From NCBI RefSeq assembly GCF_025127995.1, contig NZ_JAHLYP010000050.1:79528-143527 (forward strand): a stretch of 64,000 nucleotides of DNA. Reading direction: 5' to 3'. This DNA is from Synechococcus sp. CS-1332 (GTDB lineage Bacteria > Cyanobacteriota > Cyanobacteriia > PCC-6307 > Cyanobiaceae). Below are positions 18,136 to 24,490 of this stretch, piece after piece. A program made the position numbers and the translations under genes. The notes under the pieces were generated by a model. It saw only the letters and a list, made by a program, of their open reading frames with translations, had not been told where the DNA came from and ran no database searches. Position 1 is the first letter of the stretch. Each line of letters starts with the position of its first letter.

Positions 18136-19697
18136 GCCCCGATCCGTCCCAACGACTGCACTCCCTCAGAAGTTGGTCAACGCTCAGCCACCAGAGGGTT
18201 CAGCTCGTCATCAGTGGCGGGCTGATCCTTTTTTTCCTATGGGCCGCCAGTCGCGGCCTGGGTGAGAACTATTCCTACTGGGCTGATGAGCTCTGGTCGG
18301 TGTCCGCCAGCCGGGCCGACTGGGGCGTGATGCTGCGGGACTGGCTGATTCCCGACACCCATCCCCCCCTCTACCAGACCCTGCTCAAGCTCTGGATCGG
18401 CTTCACCGGCAGCGGCGAAATGGCCACCCGGAGCCTGAGTCTGCTGATGGCCGGCACCGGCCTGGTGGCCACGGCGCTGTTTGCCTCAGGCCGGGGGCCA
18501 GGCCGCCGCCTGGTGAGCGTGGCCTTCCTGGGCACCAGTCCGGCCTTTCTGTTCTACGCGCAGGAATCCCGCAGCTATGCCACATCCCTGGCCCTGTCGG
18601 CCGTGATGCTGGGATCGGCCCTGGAACTGAGGCAACGGCGTCTGGGTGGCTCCAGCAACAGCCTTTTGGTCGGCTGGAGCGAGCGGGCCCTGCGGCGTCT
18701 GTTCAGCCTTGCCTGCCTGCTGCTATCCCTCAGCCACTACTTCTCGCTGCTGTTCGTCCTGGTGGTGCTGGCGGTGGTCTGCGCTGAAGGCCTGGTATGG
18801 CGTCGACGCCAGCAGGTGCTGCCCCTGCTCCTGGGCGTGTTGGCCTGGCCCATGGCCCATCTGCTGTCGAGTTCGCTCTCGAACAAGTTGGAGCGTCTCG
18901 ACTGGATCCAGGTGACGCCGATCAGCGGCACCTTCAGCGAGTTCCTGGGCGGCACCCTGCCGCTGCTGGTTCCGGGCCGCGCGGGACCGGAAGGGCTGCT
19001 GATCGCGTTGGGGGTGTCCATGGCCCTGATGGTCGCGCTCACGGCCGCCCGGCGACATCCGGAGTCCGCAGCGGCAGCCCCGTCGGGCCTGGCGGTTGGC
19101 GAAGCCCGGTTCCTGCTGCTGGCGATCGGTGGCTTCGTCGCGCTGATGCTGCCGATCGACCTGGTCAAACCCCTGTCCCAGGCCAGGTATTACATCGTCG
19201 TGCTGCCCGCCCTGGCCTACCTCTGCGGCGATGGCTGGGAGCTGGGCCAGCGGTTCTCCCATGGCCGGCGGCTCGCCCTTACCGCACTGCTGGTGGTCTG
19301 GTTGCTTCTGCAATGGCAGATGGGCCAGCGGGAGCTGGACGAGAAAAGGGCGCCCCTGCAAAACGTCAAGCTGATGGGCAGATTCGTCGAGCGCAGCGGC
19401 GTCTGCGACAGGGGCTGCTGGAGCAACGGCTGGCTCTTGGAGGCCCTCAGCCCCCTTTACTTCCAGCCCGGCCAGCTGCAGCCATTCCCTGGCGATTCGC
19501 TGGCCCCCGACCAGCCCCTGCAGCAGCCGTTCCTCGGTTTTCACGGGGCCTCCAAGGACCGACCAGCCCTTCGCGCCGCCAACCCCTCCATGACCTGTTG
19601 GGAGGCACCCGGGGCCTGGCCCAGCACGCCCTTCATCCTGCTCCCCGGCACCAGCGCCGTGCAGCCCGCGCAGCATGGCCTGCGTCCCTGCTCTTGA
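18132..19697 (+). CDS. GT39-like membrane glycosyltransferase (start uncertain, possible CTG)
   Basis: This polytopic membrane protein has features of lipid-linked sugar transferases: the first-loop motif NYSYWADELWSVSASRADWG with an acidic Asp-Glu pair, then DTHPPLYQTLLKLWIG, and about nine further helices. The first canonical start, GTG 18300, lies inside that first loop and would lose helix 1 (LVISGGLILFFLWAAS). The frame is open upstream to the ftsH end but has no ATG, GTG or TTG there; the CTG at 18132 overlaps the ftsH stop (CTGA) and would give 521 aa. I therefore annotate from 18132, with 18300 as the fallback. A run of seven T at about 18230 is an alternative source of frame error. 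Confidence 0.65.
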   Translation: MSPDPSQRLHSLRSWSTLSHQRVQLVISGGLILFFLWAASRGLGENYSYWADELWSVSASRADWGVMLRDWLIPDTHPPLYQTLLKLWIGFTGSGEMATRSLSLLMAGTGLVATALFASGRGPGRRLVSVAFLGTSPAFLFYAQESRSYATSLALSAVMLGSALELRQRRLGGSSNSLLVGWSERALRRLFSLACLLLSLSHYFSLLFVLVVLAVVCAEGLVWRRRQQVLPLLLGVLAWPMAHLLSSSLSNKLERLDWIQVTPISGTFSEFLGGTLPLLVPGRAGPEGLLIALGVSMALMVALTAARRHPESAAAAPSGLAVGEARFLLLAIGGFVALMLPIDLVKPLSQARYYIVVLPALAYLCGDGWELGQRFSHGRRLALTALLVVWLLLQWQMGQRELDEKRAPLQNVKLMGRFVERSGVCDRGCWSNGWLLEALSPLYFQPGQLQPFPGDSLAPDQPLQQPFLGFHGASKDRPALRAANPSMTCWEAPGAWPSTPFILLPGTSAVQPAQHGLRPCS

Positions 19698-19723
19698 CGT
19701 GGGGGGGGTCGATCTCGCATAAG
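19694..19723 (+). promoter_or_regulatory. Putative sigma70-type promoter of argF
   Basis: A -35-like TTGACG (19694-19699) and a -10-like CATAAG (19718-19723) are separated by 18 bp. The spacer holds a run of eight G. The -35 overlaps the stop codon of the preceding membrane-protein gene. The argF ATG is 20 bp past the -10, so the leader would be short. This is a pattern match only. Confidence 0.4.
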
Positions 19724-19743
19724 GGTTCTTTGGGACGTGGGCC

Positions 19744-20706
19744 ATGGTGTCCCCCTCAGCCCCACTCGCCGCCCTCAAGGGCCGCGACCTGCTTTCCTCC
19801 GCCGACCTTGACGGTCTCCAGACTCTCGCCCTGCTGGAACTGGCCCGCCAGCTGAAGAGCGGTGAACGACGCATCGACCTGGCCGGCCGGGTGCTGGGAC
19901 TGATCTTCTCCAAGGCCTCCACCCGCACCCGGGTCAGCTTCATCGTCGCCATGGCCAGGCTCGGCGGTCAGACGATCGACCTCAATCCGGCCGTCACCCA
20001 GGTGGGCAGGGGCGAACCGATCGCCGACACGGCCCGGGTCCTGAGCCGCTACTGCGATGCCCTGGCGATCCGTACCTTCGCCCAGGAGGACCTGGTCGAC
20101 TACGCCCACTGGGCCTCGATCCCGGTGATCAATGCCCTCACCGACCTGGAGCACCCCTGCCAGGCCCTGGCCGACGCCCTGACGATCCAGGAAAGCTTCG
20201 GCCATGGACCCACCGACCTGCAGGGCCTGACCCTGGCCTACGTGGGCGACGGCAACAACATGGCCCACTCGCTGATGCTCGTCGGGGCCCTGCTGGGGAT
20301 GGACGTGCGCATCGGCTGCCCCGACGGTTTCTCCCCCAGTCCAGCCGTGGTGGCCCAGGCCCGGGCCCTCGCCGGTGAGCGCGCCGCCATCACCGTGCTG
20401 CAGGAGCCCCTGGCCACGGTCCGCGGCGCCCATGTCCTCTACACCGACGTCTGGGCCTCGATGGGCCAGGAGCAGGAGCAGGCCCAGCGGGAGCAGGCCT
20501 TCAGCGGCTGGTGCCTCGACGAGGACCTGCTGGCCGAAGCCGATCCACGGGCGATCGTGCTGCACTGCCTGCCCGCCCACCGGGGCGAGGAGATCAGCGC
20601 CGGTGTGATCGAAGGGGCCGCCAGCCGGGTGTTCGACCAGGCGGAGAACCGCCTGCACGTGCAGCAGGCCCTGCTGGCCACCCTGCTGGGGGGCGTCAGC
20701 GACTGA
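19744..20706 (+). CDS. argF: Ornithine carbamoyltransferase
   Basis: ArgF joins carbamoyl phosphate to ornithine to make citrulline in arginine synthesis. The 320-aa protein shows the carbamoyl-phosphate motif FSKASTRTRVSF, the HPCQALAD segment, the ornithine-side VGDGNNMAHSL, and the closing loop HCLPAHRGEEI. The length matches the family. A candidate promoter lies just upstream (19694-19723). lexA follows on the same strand after about 80 bp. Nothing in the catalytic motifs is missing. Confidence 0.97.
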   Translation: MVSPSAPLAALKGRDLLSSADLDGLQTLALLELARQLKSGERRIDLAGRVLGLIFSKASTRTRVSFIVAMARLGGQTIDLNPAVTQVGRGEPIADTARVLSRYCDALAIRTFAQEDLVDYAHWASIPVINALTDLEHPCQALADALTIQESFGHGPTDLQGLTLAYVGDGNNMAHSLMLVGALLGMDVRIGCPDGFSPSPAVVAQARALAGERAAITVLQEPLATVRGAHVLYTDVWASMGQEQEQAQREQAFSGWCLDEDLLAEADPRAIVLHCLPAHRGEEISAGVIEGAASRVFDQAENRLHVQQALLATLLGGVSD

Positions 20707-20785
20707 GGGGAGGGGCCGGCGGCCCGGGGGAGTGGACAAACCGGCCACGGGATGGCAGAAAGGGACTGGTTCATTCGTACTGCCC

Positions 20786-21400
20786 GTGTTCGCCACCCTC
20801 CAGGAGCTCACCGAGGCCCAGCGGGAGCTCTACGACTGGCTTGCCGACTACATCGGCAGTCACCGCCACAGCCCGTCGATCCGCCAGATGATGGAGGCCA
20901 TGGGCTTGCGCTCGCCGGCGCCGATCCAGAGCCGCCTGCGCCACCTGCAGCAGAAGGGCTGGATCACCTGGCAGGAGGGGCAGGCCCGCACCCTGCAGCT
21001 GCTCGGTAACGCCCCCACAGGCATTCCGGTGCTCGGGGCCGTCGCCGCCGGCGGACTGGTGGAAACCTTCGATGACGTGCAGGAGCACCTCGACCTGGCC
21101 CCAGTGCTCGACACCCGCGGCCTGTTCGCCCTCACCGTCAACGGCGACTCGATGGTGGACGCCCACATCGCCGATGGCGACGTGGTGCTGATGGAGCCCG
21201 TTCCCGACCCTTCAAGGCTGCGGGAAGGCACGATCGTGAGCGCCCTGGTGCCGGGCAGCGGCACCACCCTCAAGCATTTCCACCGCCAGGGCAGCCAGGT
21301 GCGCCTGGAGGCCGCCAACCCGGCCTACGCACCAATCCTCCTGCCCGCCGACCAGGTGAGCGTGCAGGGTCGCCTGGTGGCCGTCTGGCGCCAGGTCTGA
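20786..21400 (+). CDS. lexA: LexA repressor
   Basis: LexA represses SOS-type genes in many bacteria and has broader roles in cyanobacteria. Counting from GTG 20786 (MFATLQELTE, 204 aa), the winged helix is at about 1-70 (SPSIRQMMEAMG, PAPIQSRLRHLQQKGW). The self-cleavage Ala88-Gly89 in GAVAAGGLVETF is kept, as are the catalytic Ser122 in NGDSMVD and Lys163 in TTLKHFH. Thus, unlike some cyanobacterial LexA proteins that have lost these residues, this one should be cleavable. An upstream GTG at 20732 would add 18 unlikely residues. I saw no good cyanobacterial LexA box upstream of the gene. Confidence 0.92.
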   Translation: MFATLQELTEAQRELYDWLADYIGSHRHSPSIRQMMEAMGLRSPAPIQSRLRHLQQKGWITWQEGQARTLQLLGNAPTGIPVLGAVAAGGLVETFDDVQEHLDLAPVLDTRGLFALTVNGDSMVDAHIADGDVVLMEPVPDPSRLREGTIVSALVPGSGTTLKHFHRQGSQVRLEAANPAYAPILLPADQVSVQGRLVAVWRQV

Positions 21401-21466
21401 GGGGTGCCTGGGGGGCGATCGGCCACGTTGTAAGCTCCACAAGCACCGGTTCGCCGGCGCATCAAT

Positions 21467-21539
21467 GGGGCCATAGCTCAGCTGGTAGAGCACCTGCATG
21501 GCATGCAGGGGGTCAGCGGTTCGAATCCGCTTGGCTCCA
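21467..21539 (+). tRNA. tRNA-Ala (GGC anticodon)
   Basis: A 73-nt cloverleaf. The acceptor arms GGGGCCA and TGGCTCC pair with one G-T wobble, followed by the discriminator A. The D arm is AGCTCAGCTGGTAGAGC. The anticodon stem CCTGC/GCAGG holds the loop ATGGCAT with anticodon GGC, and the T arm has GGTTCGAATCC. CCA is not encoded. The gene marks the start of the accessory island at 21.6-24.5 kb. Confidence 0.95.
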
Positions 21540-21776
21540 TCCCCTGAAAACCCCGGCTTTGCTGGGGTCTTCTTGTTTCTGGGATGCCGCACCCATTGCG
21601 AGATTCGCTGTGCGGTCGTAAAAGCGGTCGTCATACAGCGGGTGCTCCTCTCTCAGAGCTTCGGGGCCGTCGAGCCGCCCCCGATCACCAGCCCACGCCC
21701 ATTCGCGGCCATCGGGGCCCTCGACCGGTGGGCCTTTTCCATGGGAATTCTCAGCGTTGCTGATCACTTCCGACAC
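21513..21776 (-). CDS. Possible small protein overlapping tRNA-Ala (unrecognised)
   Basis: An 87-aa frame starts at ATG 21776 with protein-like content (PDGREWAWAGDRGRLDGPEA, then EEHPLYDDRFYDRTANLA) and GC-rich third positions like the host. It ends inside the tRNA gene on the opposite strand, and its last 20 residues are therefore dictated by the terminator and tRNA. I recognise no family. It may be a remnant of an element that once inserted at the tRNA, or a chance frame. Evidence is weak. Confidence 0.25.
   Translation of the reverse strand: MSEVISNAENSHGKGPPVEGPDGREWAWAGDRGRLDGPEALREEHPLYDDRFYDRTANLAMGAASQKQEDPSKAGVFRGWSQADSNR
21550..21580 (+). terminator. Rho-independent terminator after tRNA-Ala
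   Basis: ACCCCGGC, loop TTT, and GCTGGGGT form an 8-bp stem (one G-T pair) 10 bases past the tRNA, followed by the T-rich TCTTCTTGTTTC. It is a classic intrinsic terminator for the plus strand. Confidence 0.75.
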
Positions 21777-22476
21777 GAGGAAGCCCGGCGACTAGGGCCA
21801 CCGGGCTTGGATCGTGTGGTTGTGGGGTCGGAGCCGCTGGCGCTGGCACCTGGGGCCAGGTGTCTAGTGGGACGTTCCGTTGGGTCCGGGGCACCTGAGT
21901 CGGTGCAGTGGACGGCGACAGCGTGACACGCCTGGAACGTCAGAGATCCGTTGAGAGTGTTGGAGCAGGGGCCGGATCGTCAGCGCGCTCCTGACGCCTG
22001 CTCCGGGGGGGTGTCTTCCATCAATGAAGCCTCCGAATCCCGATGCCATCACCATCGTTCAGCCGACCGACGCGGGCAAGAGCATCTGGTTGATCGACAC
22101 CTGTCTTCATTGGCGGCAACGGGTCTTCATGAAACGAGCTGCGGCAACACCGGCCATGGCGATGGGTAGGGCCAATGACATTCTGCCAGGGAGGGAAGAA
22201 GTTGGGCTTGTGCATACCCCATCCTCTCGTCCGGATCCATTGCAGTCACAAGGATCTGGACAGATTTGTCAGCGACTGAGGCGAGGCTGGGCGCGATCTA
22301 TGTGCAACAGGCTCCTATTTAAAACGTAGGTAGGAACCGGTGGTGATGTGACGAGCAAGCTGAAAATGCTGGGCCTTAGTGGTGCCGTGGATATGAGGCA
22401 CATCTACAGCAGTTAAACACCTCTTTCAGGCCCATAGTGAAGGGAGAGGAGCAAAGGCGTGACAAGCGAAAGGATG
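21777..22476. other. 700-bp stretch without a supportable gene
   Basis: No frame here has both a plausible start and family-like content. It holds a strong nested inverted repeat at 21962-22004 and is less GC-rich towards the right (22300-22470). Short frames on both strands overlap each other and lack protein-like composition. It may be decayed insertion DNA beside the tRNA. Confidence 0.5.
21962..22004. repeat. Nested inverted repeat (structured RNA/DNA candidate)
   Basis: Outer arms GGAGCAGG (21962-21969) and CCTGCTCC (21997-22004) pair perfectly over 8 bp. Inner arms CGTCAG and CTGACG pair over 6 bp round a 7-nt loop. The left side has an 8-nt bulge between the two stems and the right side has none. 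There is no T-run after it, so it is not a simple terminator. Confidence 0.6.
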
Positions 22477-22522
22477 TGCTCTGGCAGCGATCCGGTCGCT
22501 CCATCTGCTCTGGCATTGATCC
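22477..22522 (+). promoter_or_regulatory. Pair of direct repeats upstream of the CsbD gene
   Basis: TGCTCTGGCAGCGATCC (22477-22493) and TGCTCTGGCATTGATCC (22506-22522) differ at 2 of 17 positions and are spaced 29 bp start to start, close to three helix turns. They lie 22-67 bp before the csbD ATG and could be operator half-sites. The regulator is unknown. Confidence 0.35.
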
Positions 22523-22543
22523 CAGATCCTTGCGGACTTGATC

Positions 22544-22729
22544 ATGAACAAACTCCAGTTCAAAGGTGAATGGCATGAGTTGAAAGGAAAGCTCAGGCAG
22601 AAGTTTGCCGATCTCACCGATGACGATGTGGCCTACACCGAGGGCCAAGAAGAGGAATTACTTGGCCATCTGCAGAAGAAGCTCGGCAAGAGTCAACAAG
22701 AGATTACCCAGCTCATAAACACCCCTTAG
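22544..22729 (+). CDS. CsbD family stress protein
   Basis: The 61-aa protein starts at ATG 22544 and carries the CsbD pattern: [20 protein letters not shown], then [20 protein letters not shown] and [16 protein letters not shown]. CsbD proteins are small, abundant, helical and induced by general stress in many bacteria; their action is unknown. A DUF1328 gene follows after 10 bp with a GGAG-type ribosome site (TTAGGAGACC), so the two form a unit. Similar small genes follow. The length is normal for the family. Confidence 0.85.
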   Translation: MNKLQFKGEWHELKGKLRQKFADLTDDDVAYTEGQEEELLGHLQKKLGKSQQEITQLINTP

Positions 22730-22739
22730 GAGACCCGTC

Positions 22740-22904
22740 ATGCTGAACTACTCGATAAGCTTTTTTGTCATTGCGATCGTCGCTGCCGTCTTGGGCTTCA
22801 GTGGTATCGCCGGCTCAGCTGCGAGCATCGCCCAGGTTCTGTTTCTTGTGTTTCTCGTGCTGGCCGTGGTCTCTTTCCTCACCGGCCGGCGTAGCGTGAC
22901 ATGA
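22740..22904 (+). CDS. DUF1328 small membrane protein
   Basis: A 54-aa protein with two membrane spans: [20 protein letters not shown] and, after [26 protein letters not shown], ending in Arg-rich GRRSVT. This is the DUF1328 (YtjA-like) pattern, including the F-I-A-G-S-A turn. Members are found in stress-related clusters in many bacteria; the function is unknown. The ribosome site GGAGA lies at the end of the CsbD gene, 10 bp upstream. A 40-nt hairpin follows the stop. Confidence 0.85.
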   Translation: MLNYSISFFVIAIVAAVLGFSGIAGSAASIAQVLFLVFLVLAVVSFLTGRRSVT

Positions 22905-22946
22905 ATAGCTGTCTGAATCACGATGTTCCTATCTGATCATTGTGAT

Positions 22947-22986
22947 GAGAGCTTCATCATCAGTCTTTACTGATGATAAAGCTCTC
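22947..22986. repeat. Strong hairpin between DUF1328 and exported CsbD-like gene
   Basis: GAGAGCTT-C-ATCATCAGT pairs with ACTGATGAT-A-AAGCTCTC round a CTTT loop: 17 of 18 positions pair, with one C/A mismatch. There is no T-run directly after it, so it may be a processing or stability hairpin, a terminator of an unusual kind, or a protein-binding palindrome. Confidence 0.75.
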
Positions 22987-23055
22987 CTGGACAGGCAGCG
23001 TTGGTTGCCACAGTTTTTTATCTCTACAACTCCTTTCCCCCTCGCCATCGTCACC

Positions 23056-23382
23056 ATGAAGCACCAACTACGTTTTCTGCGCGAGCTGGCCGCCACTTGC
23101 CTTGGCCTGGCCTTCAGCCTGCTGGTGTTGATCGGCACGCCGGCCTTAAGCGCACCCGCCCAGGCCTCAGGATCCTTCACCCTCAGCGCCTTCCCCGTGC
23201 CCCTGGCCGCCACCGCCGGCCGCGTCAAGGCTGGCGCCAAGGACTTCGAGGGCAAGACTCAGGAATCGATTGGCAACGTCACGGGCAACCAGGGAGATCG
23301 CCTCGCCGGCAAGGCCAAGCAGGCCGAGGCCAAAGTCCGTAATGCTGTCGAAGATGTCAAGGACAAGGCCGGAATGGGCTGA
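23056..23382 (+). CDS. Exported CsbD-like protein
   Basis: The 108-aa protein starts at ATG 23056 (MKHQLRFLRELAATC) with a signal peptide, hydrophobic core LGLAFSLLVLIGTPALS, and probable cleavage near APAQA-S. The mature part has a CsbD-type repeat: AGRVKAGAKDFEGKTQESIG, then GNQGDRLAGKAKQAEAKVRN and a Lys-rich tail. CsbD proteins are mostly cytosolic, so an exported copy is less usual, although cyanobacteria do have such forms. It is the third small stress-type gene in this stretch, and a hairpin lies on each side of it. Confidence 0.78.
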   Translation: MKHQLRFLRELAATCLGLAFSLLVLIGTPALSAPAQASGSFTLSAFPVPLAATAGRVKAGAKDFEGKTQESIGNVTGNQGDRLAGKAKQAEAKVRNAVEDVKDKAGMG

Positions 23383-23430
23383 GCCCAGATCCGCAACGCG
23401 GCCTGCAACGGGTCCTCCAAACTGTCAAAT

Positions 23431-23463
23431 CCTGCCGAGAAAGGAGACAAGGGCCTCGGCAGG
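23431..23463. repeat. Hairpin downstream of the exported CsbD-like gene
   Basis: CCTGCCGAG (23431-23439) and CTCGGCAGG (23455-23463) pair perfectly over 9 bp round a 15-nt loop that contains AAGGAG, a ribosome-site-like sequence. It is followed by GAAACC and not by T, so it is at most a weak terminator. Confidence 0.6.
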
Positions 23464-23490
23464 GAAACCCACTCGGTCCCAATTCCATTA

Positions 23491-23679
23491 CTACTGAAGG
23501 TAGAGGCCAAGCAGGTAGACGCCCCAGGAATGAAAGCCTAGGTCACCCTTGAAAAAGGAGCCCAGACCATCCCCCACAAGGCCCATGGGGCGACCGATTA
23601 GATGTTTGATCACTTCGACTGCGCGACCAATAGCCACCGATTCTTTGGTTGGCCAACTCCCATCCACTATCACCTGCAA
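23491..23679 (-). CDS. Possible small protein on the opposite strand (unrecognised)
   Basis: A frame of up to 62 aa on the minus strand (TTG 23679; GTG and ATG starts lie further in) ends in a protein-like tail: GLVGDGLGSFFKGDLGFHSW followed by a short hydrophobic end. It lies between the CsbD-like and lmo0937-like genes and fills an otherwise empty 300 bp. I recognise no family, and no clear ribosome site was seen. It may be a small membrane-associated peptide or chance. Confidence 0.35.
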   Translation of the reverse strand: MQVIVDGSWPTKESVAIGRAVEVIKHLIGRPMGLVGDGLGSFFKGDLGFHSWGVYLLGLYLQ

Positions 23680-23690
23680 TGAGGTAGGCC

Positions 23691-23837
23691 ATGATTTACA
23701 CGATTATCGTTGTGCTCGCCGCTCTCTGGCTGCTGGGAGTGGTTAGTTCCTTTACAGCAGGCGGACTAGTTCATCTGCTGCTGGTCATTGCTTTGGTCCT
23801 GCTGGTAGTGAATCTGCTGCAGGGACGAACGGTCTAA
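23691..23837 (+). CDS. lmo0937-like small membrane protein
   Basis: A 48-aa hydrophobic peptide: MIYTIIVVLAALWLLGVVSS, then FTAGGLVHLLLVIALVLLVV and the end NLLQGRTV. This is the pattern of the lmo0937 family, two helices with a central TxGG-HxLLV turn and a short polar tail. The function is unknown; members are often next to CsbD or DUF1328 genes as they are here. A GAGG ribosome-site candidate (ATGAGGTAGGCC) lies just before ATG 23691. A hairpin follows the stop. Confidence 0.8.
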   Translation: MIYTIIVVLAALWLLGVVSSFTAGGLVHLLLVIALVLLVVNLLQGRTV

Positions 23838-23888
23838 GTTCGAAACGATTGGATGCGCAGAGCTAACGAACGGCCCCAAGACGAGATT

Positions 23889-23915
23889 CGAAGGCATGAC
23901 GGCTAGGTGCCTTCG
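23889..23915. terminator. Hairpin after the lmo0937-like gene, possible terminator
   Basis: CGAAGGCA (23889-23896) and TGCCTTCG (23908-23915) pair over 8 bp round an 11-nt loop. TGCCTTTGG follows, with only a short T-run. It may end the cluster transcript, but it is a weak intrinsic terminator. Confidence 0.4.
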
Positions 23916-24192
23916 TGCCTTTGGCCTGAACTGTGCCATTGGTTGACGGACTAGCGATGACGAGGCAGAAGATTAACGTAAAATCTTAAAGGCCAAACGT
24001 ATTTCTCGACGAGATCATACAAATAAGACGCCTGAAGTACCTTGTATGCACGAGAATCAGCGGATCAGAATCCCCACATCGAAGGTCAAGAATTAGACCA
24101 CTGATGTTTGCCCGATCGCGGGTTGGTCACCGATGCACTGTCTGGTGGTCATGGCGTGACCCATACCGGCCTGTCCACAGAACCGGGGGAAC
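23916..24192. other. AT-richer stretch with no gene seen
   Basis: About 280 bp with lower GC than the rest and frequent stops in all frames. The right part (about 24130-24192) may be the decayed body or end of the IS element whose transposase start lies just beyond. No RNA gene or repeat was recognised. Confidence 0.5.
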
Positions 24193-24291
24193 CTCACACA
24201 CGTCAGCGACGCTCATGCCCTTGTTGAACACCTGCTCCGCGATGCGCAGCTTGCGGATGATCTGCTCGGGATCGTGGGGCTTTCGTTTCAT
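24193..24291 (-). pseudogene. IS3-family transposase OrfA, 5' remnant
   Basis: From ATG 24291 the minus strand reads MKRKPHDPEQIIRKLRIAEQ and then FNKGMSVADVCE. This is the start of an IS3-group OrfA helix-turn-helix protein (HTH_Tnp_1). After VADVCE, where the recognition helix should follow, the frame runs into unrelated sequence (VPPVLWTGRYG). OrfB and the rest of OrfA are absent, so the element is dead. About one third of OrfA remains. A perfect 8-bp inverted repeat lies 10 bp upstream of the ATG. Confidence 0.75.
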
Positions 24292-24300
24292 AGGGCTTCC

Positions 24301-24320
24301 CCTGGCCAAGTCTGGCCAGG
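24301..24320. repeat. Inverted repeat just upstream of the transposase start
   Basis: CCTGGCCA (24301-24308), AGTC, TGGCCAGG (24313-24320): a perfect 8-bp stem with a 4-nt loop. In the mRNA of the minus-strand OrfA it would sit about 10-29 nt before the ATG, over the ribosome-site region. Such hairpins often limit transposase translation in IS elements. Confidence 0.6.
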
Positions 24321-24490
24321 TGGGAGGCTCCCATCAGGGTCGAATCAGGTTTTCGGGGTCCACGTCAGCTCTGTTGCTGCGCGGTGGGGCCACTCCCCCA
24401 TCCCCGCCGGTAGCCCTGCTCCGGCTCCGTCATGGTGCTGTGACCAAGCTGGCTCAGCGGGAAACCCCTGCCATTGGCTCAGAAGACAGG

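Noticed and set aside
20707..20800. LexA-box candidate GTACTGCCCGTGTTC near the lexA start
   Set aside because: The half-sites have the wrong spacing and the second half (GTGTTC) does not fit the cyanobacterial RGTACNNNDGTWCB form.
22120..22200. Short hydrophobic minus-strand frame MSLALPIAMAGVAAARF, 24 codons
   Set aside because: Too short, with two other open frames over the same bases and no ribosome site.
24120..24360. Terminal inverted repeats of the IS3 remnant (GGACCCCGAAAACCTGA against GAACCGGGGGAACCTCA)
   Set aside because: The match is partial and the orientation does not fit two ends of one element.
21518..24490. Attachment-site repeat of the tRNA-Ala 3' end at the right edge of the island
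   Set aside because: No second copy of the GGTTCGAATCCGCTTGG sequence was seen in the window, so no att pair is called.
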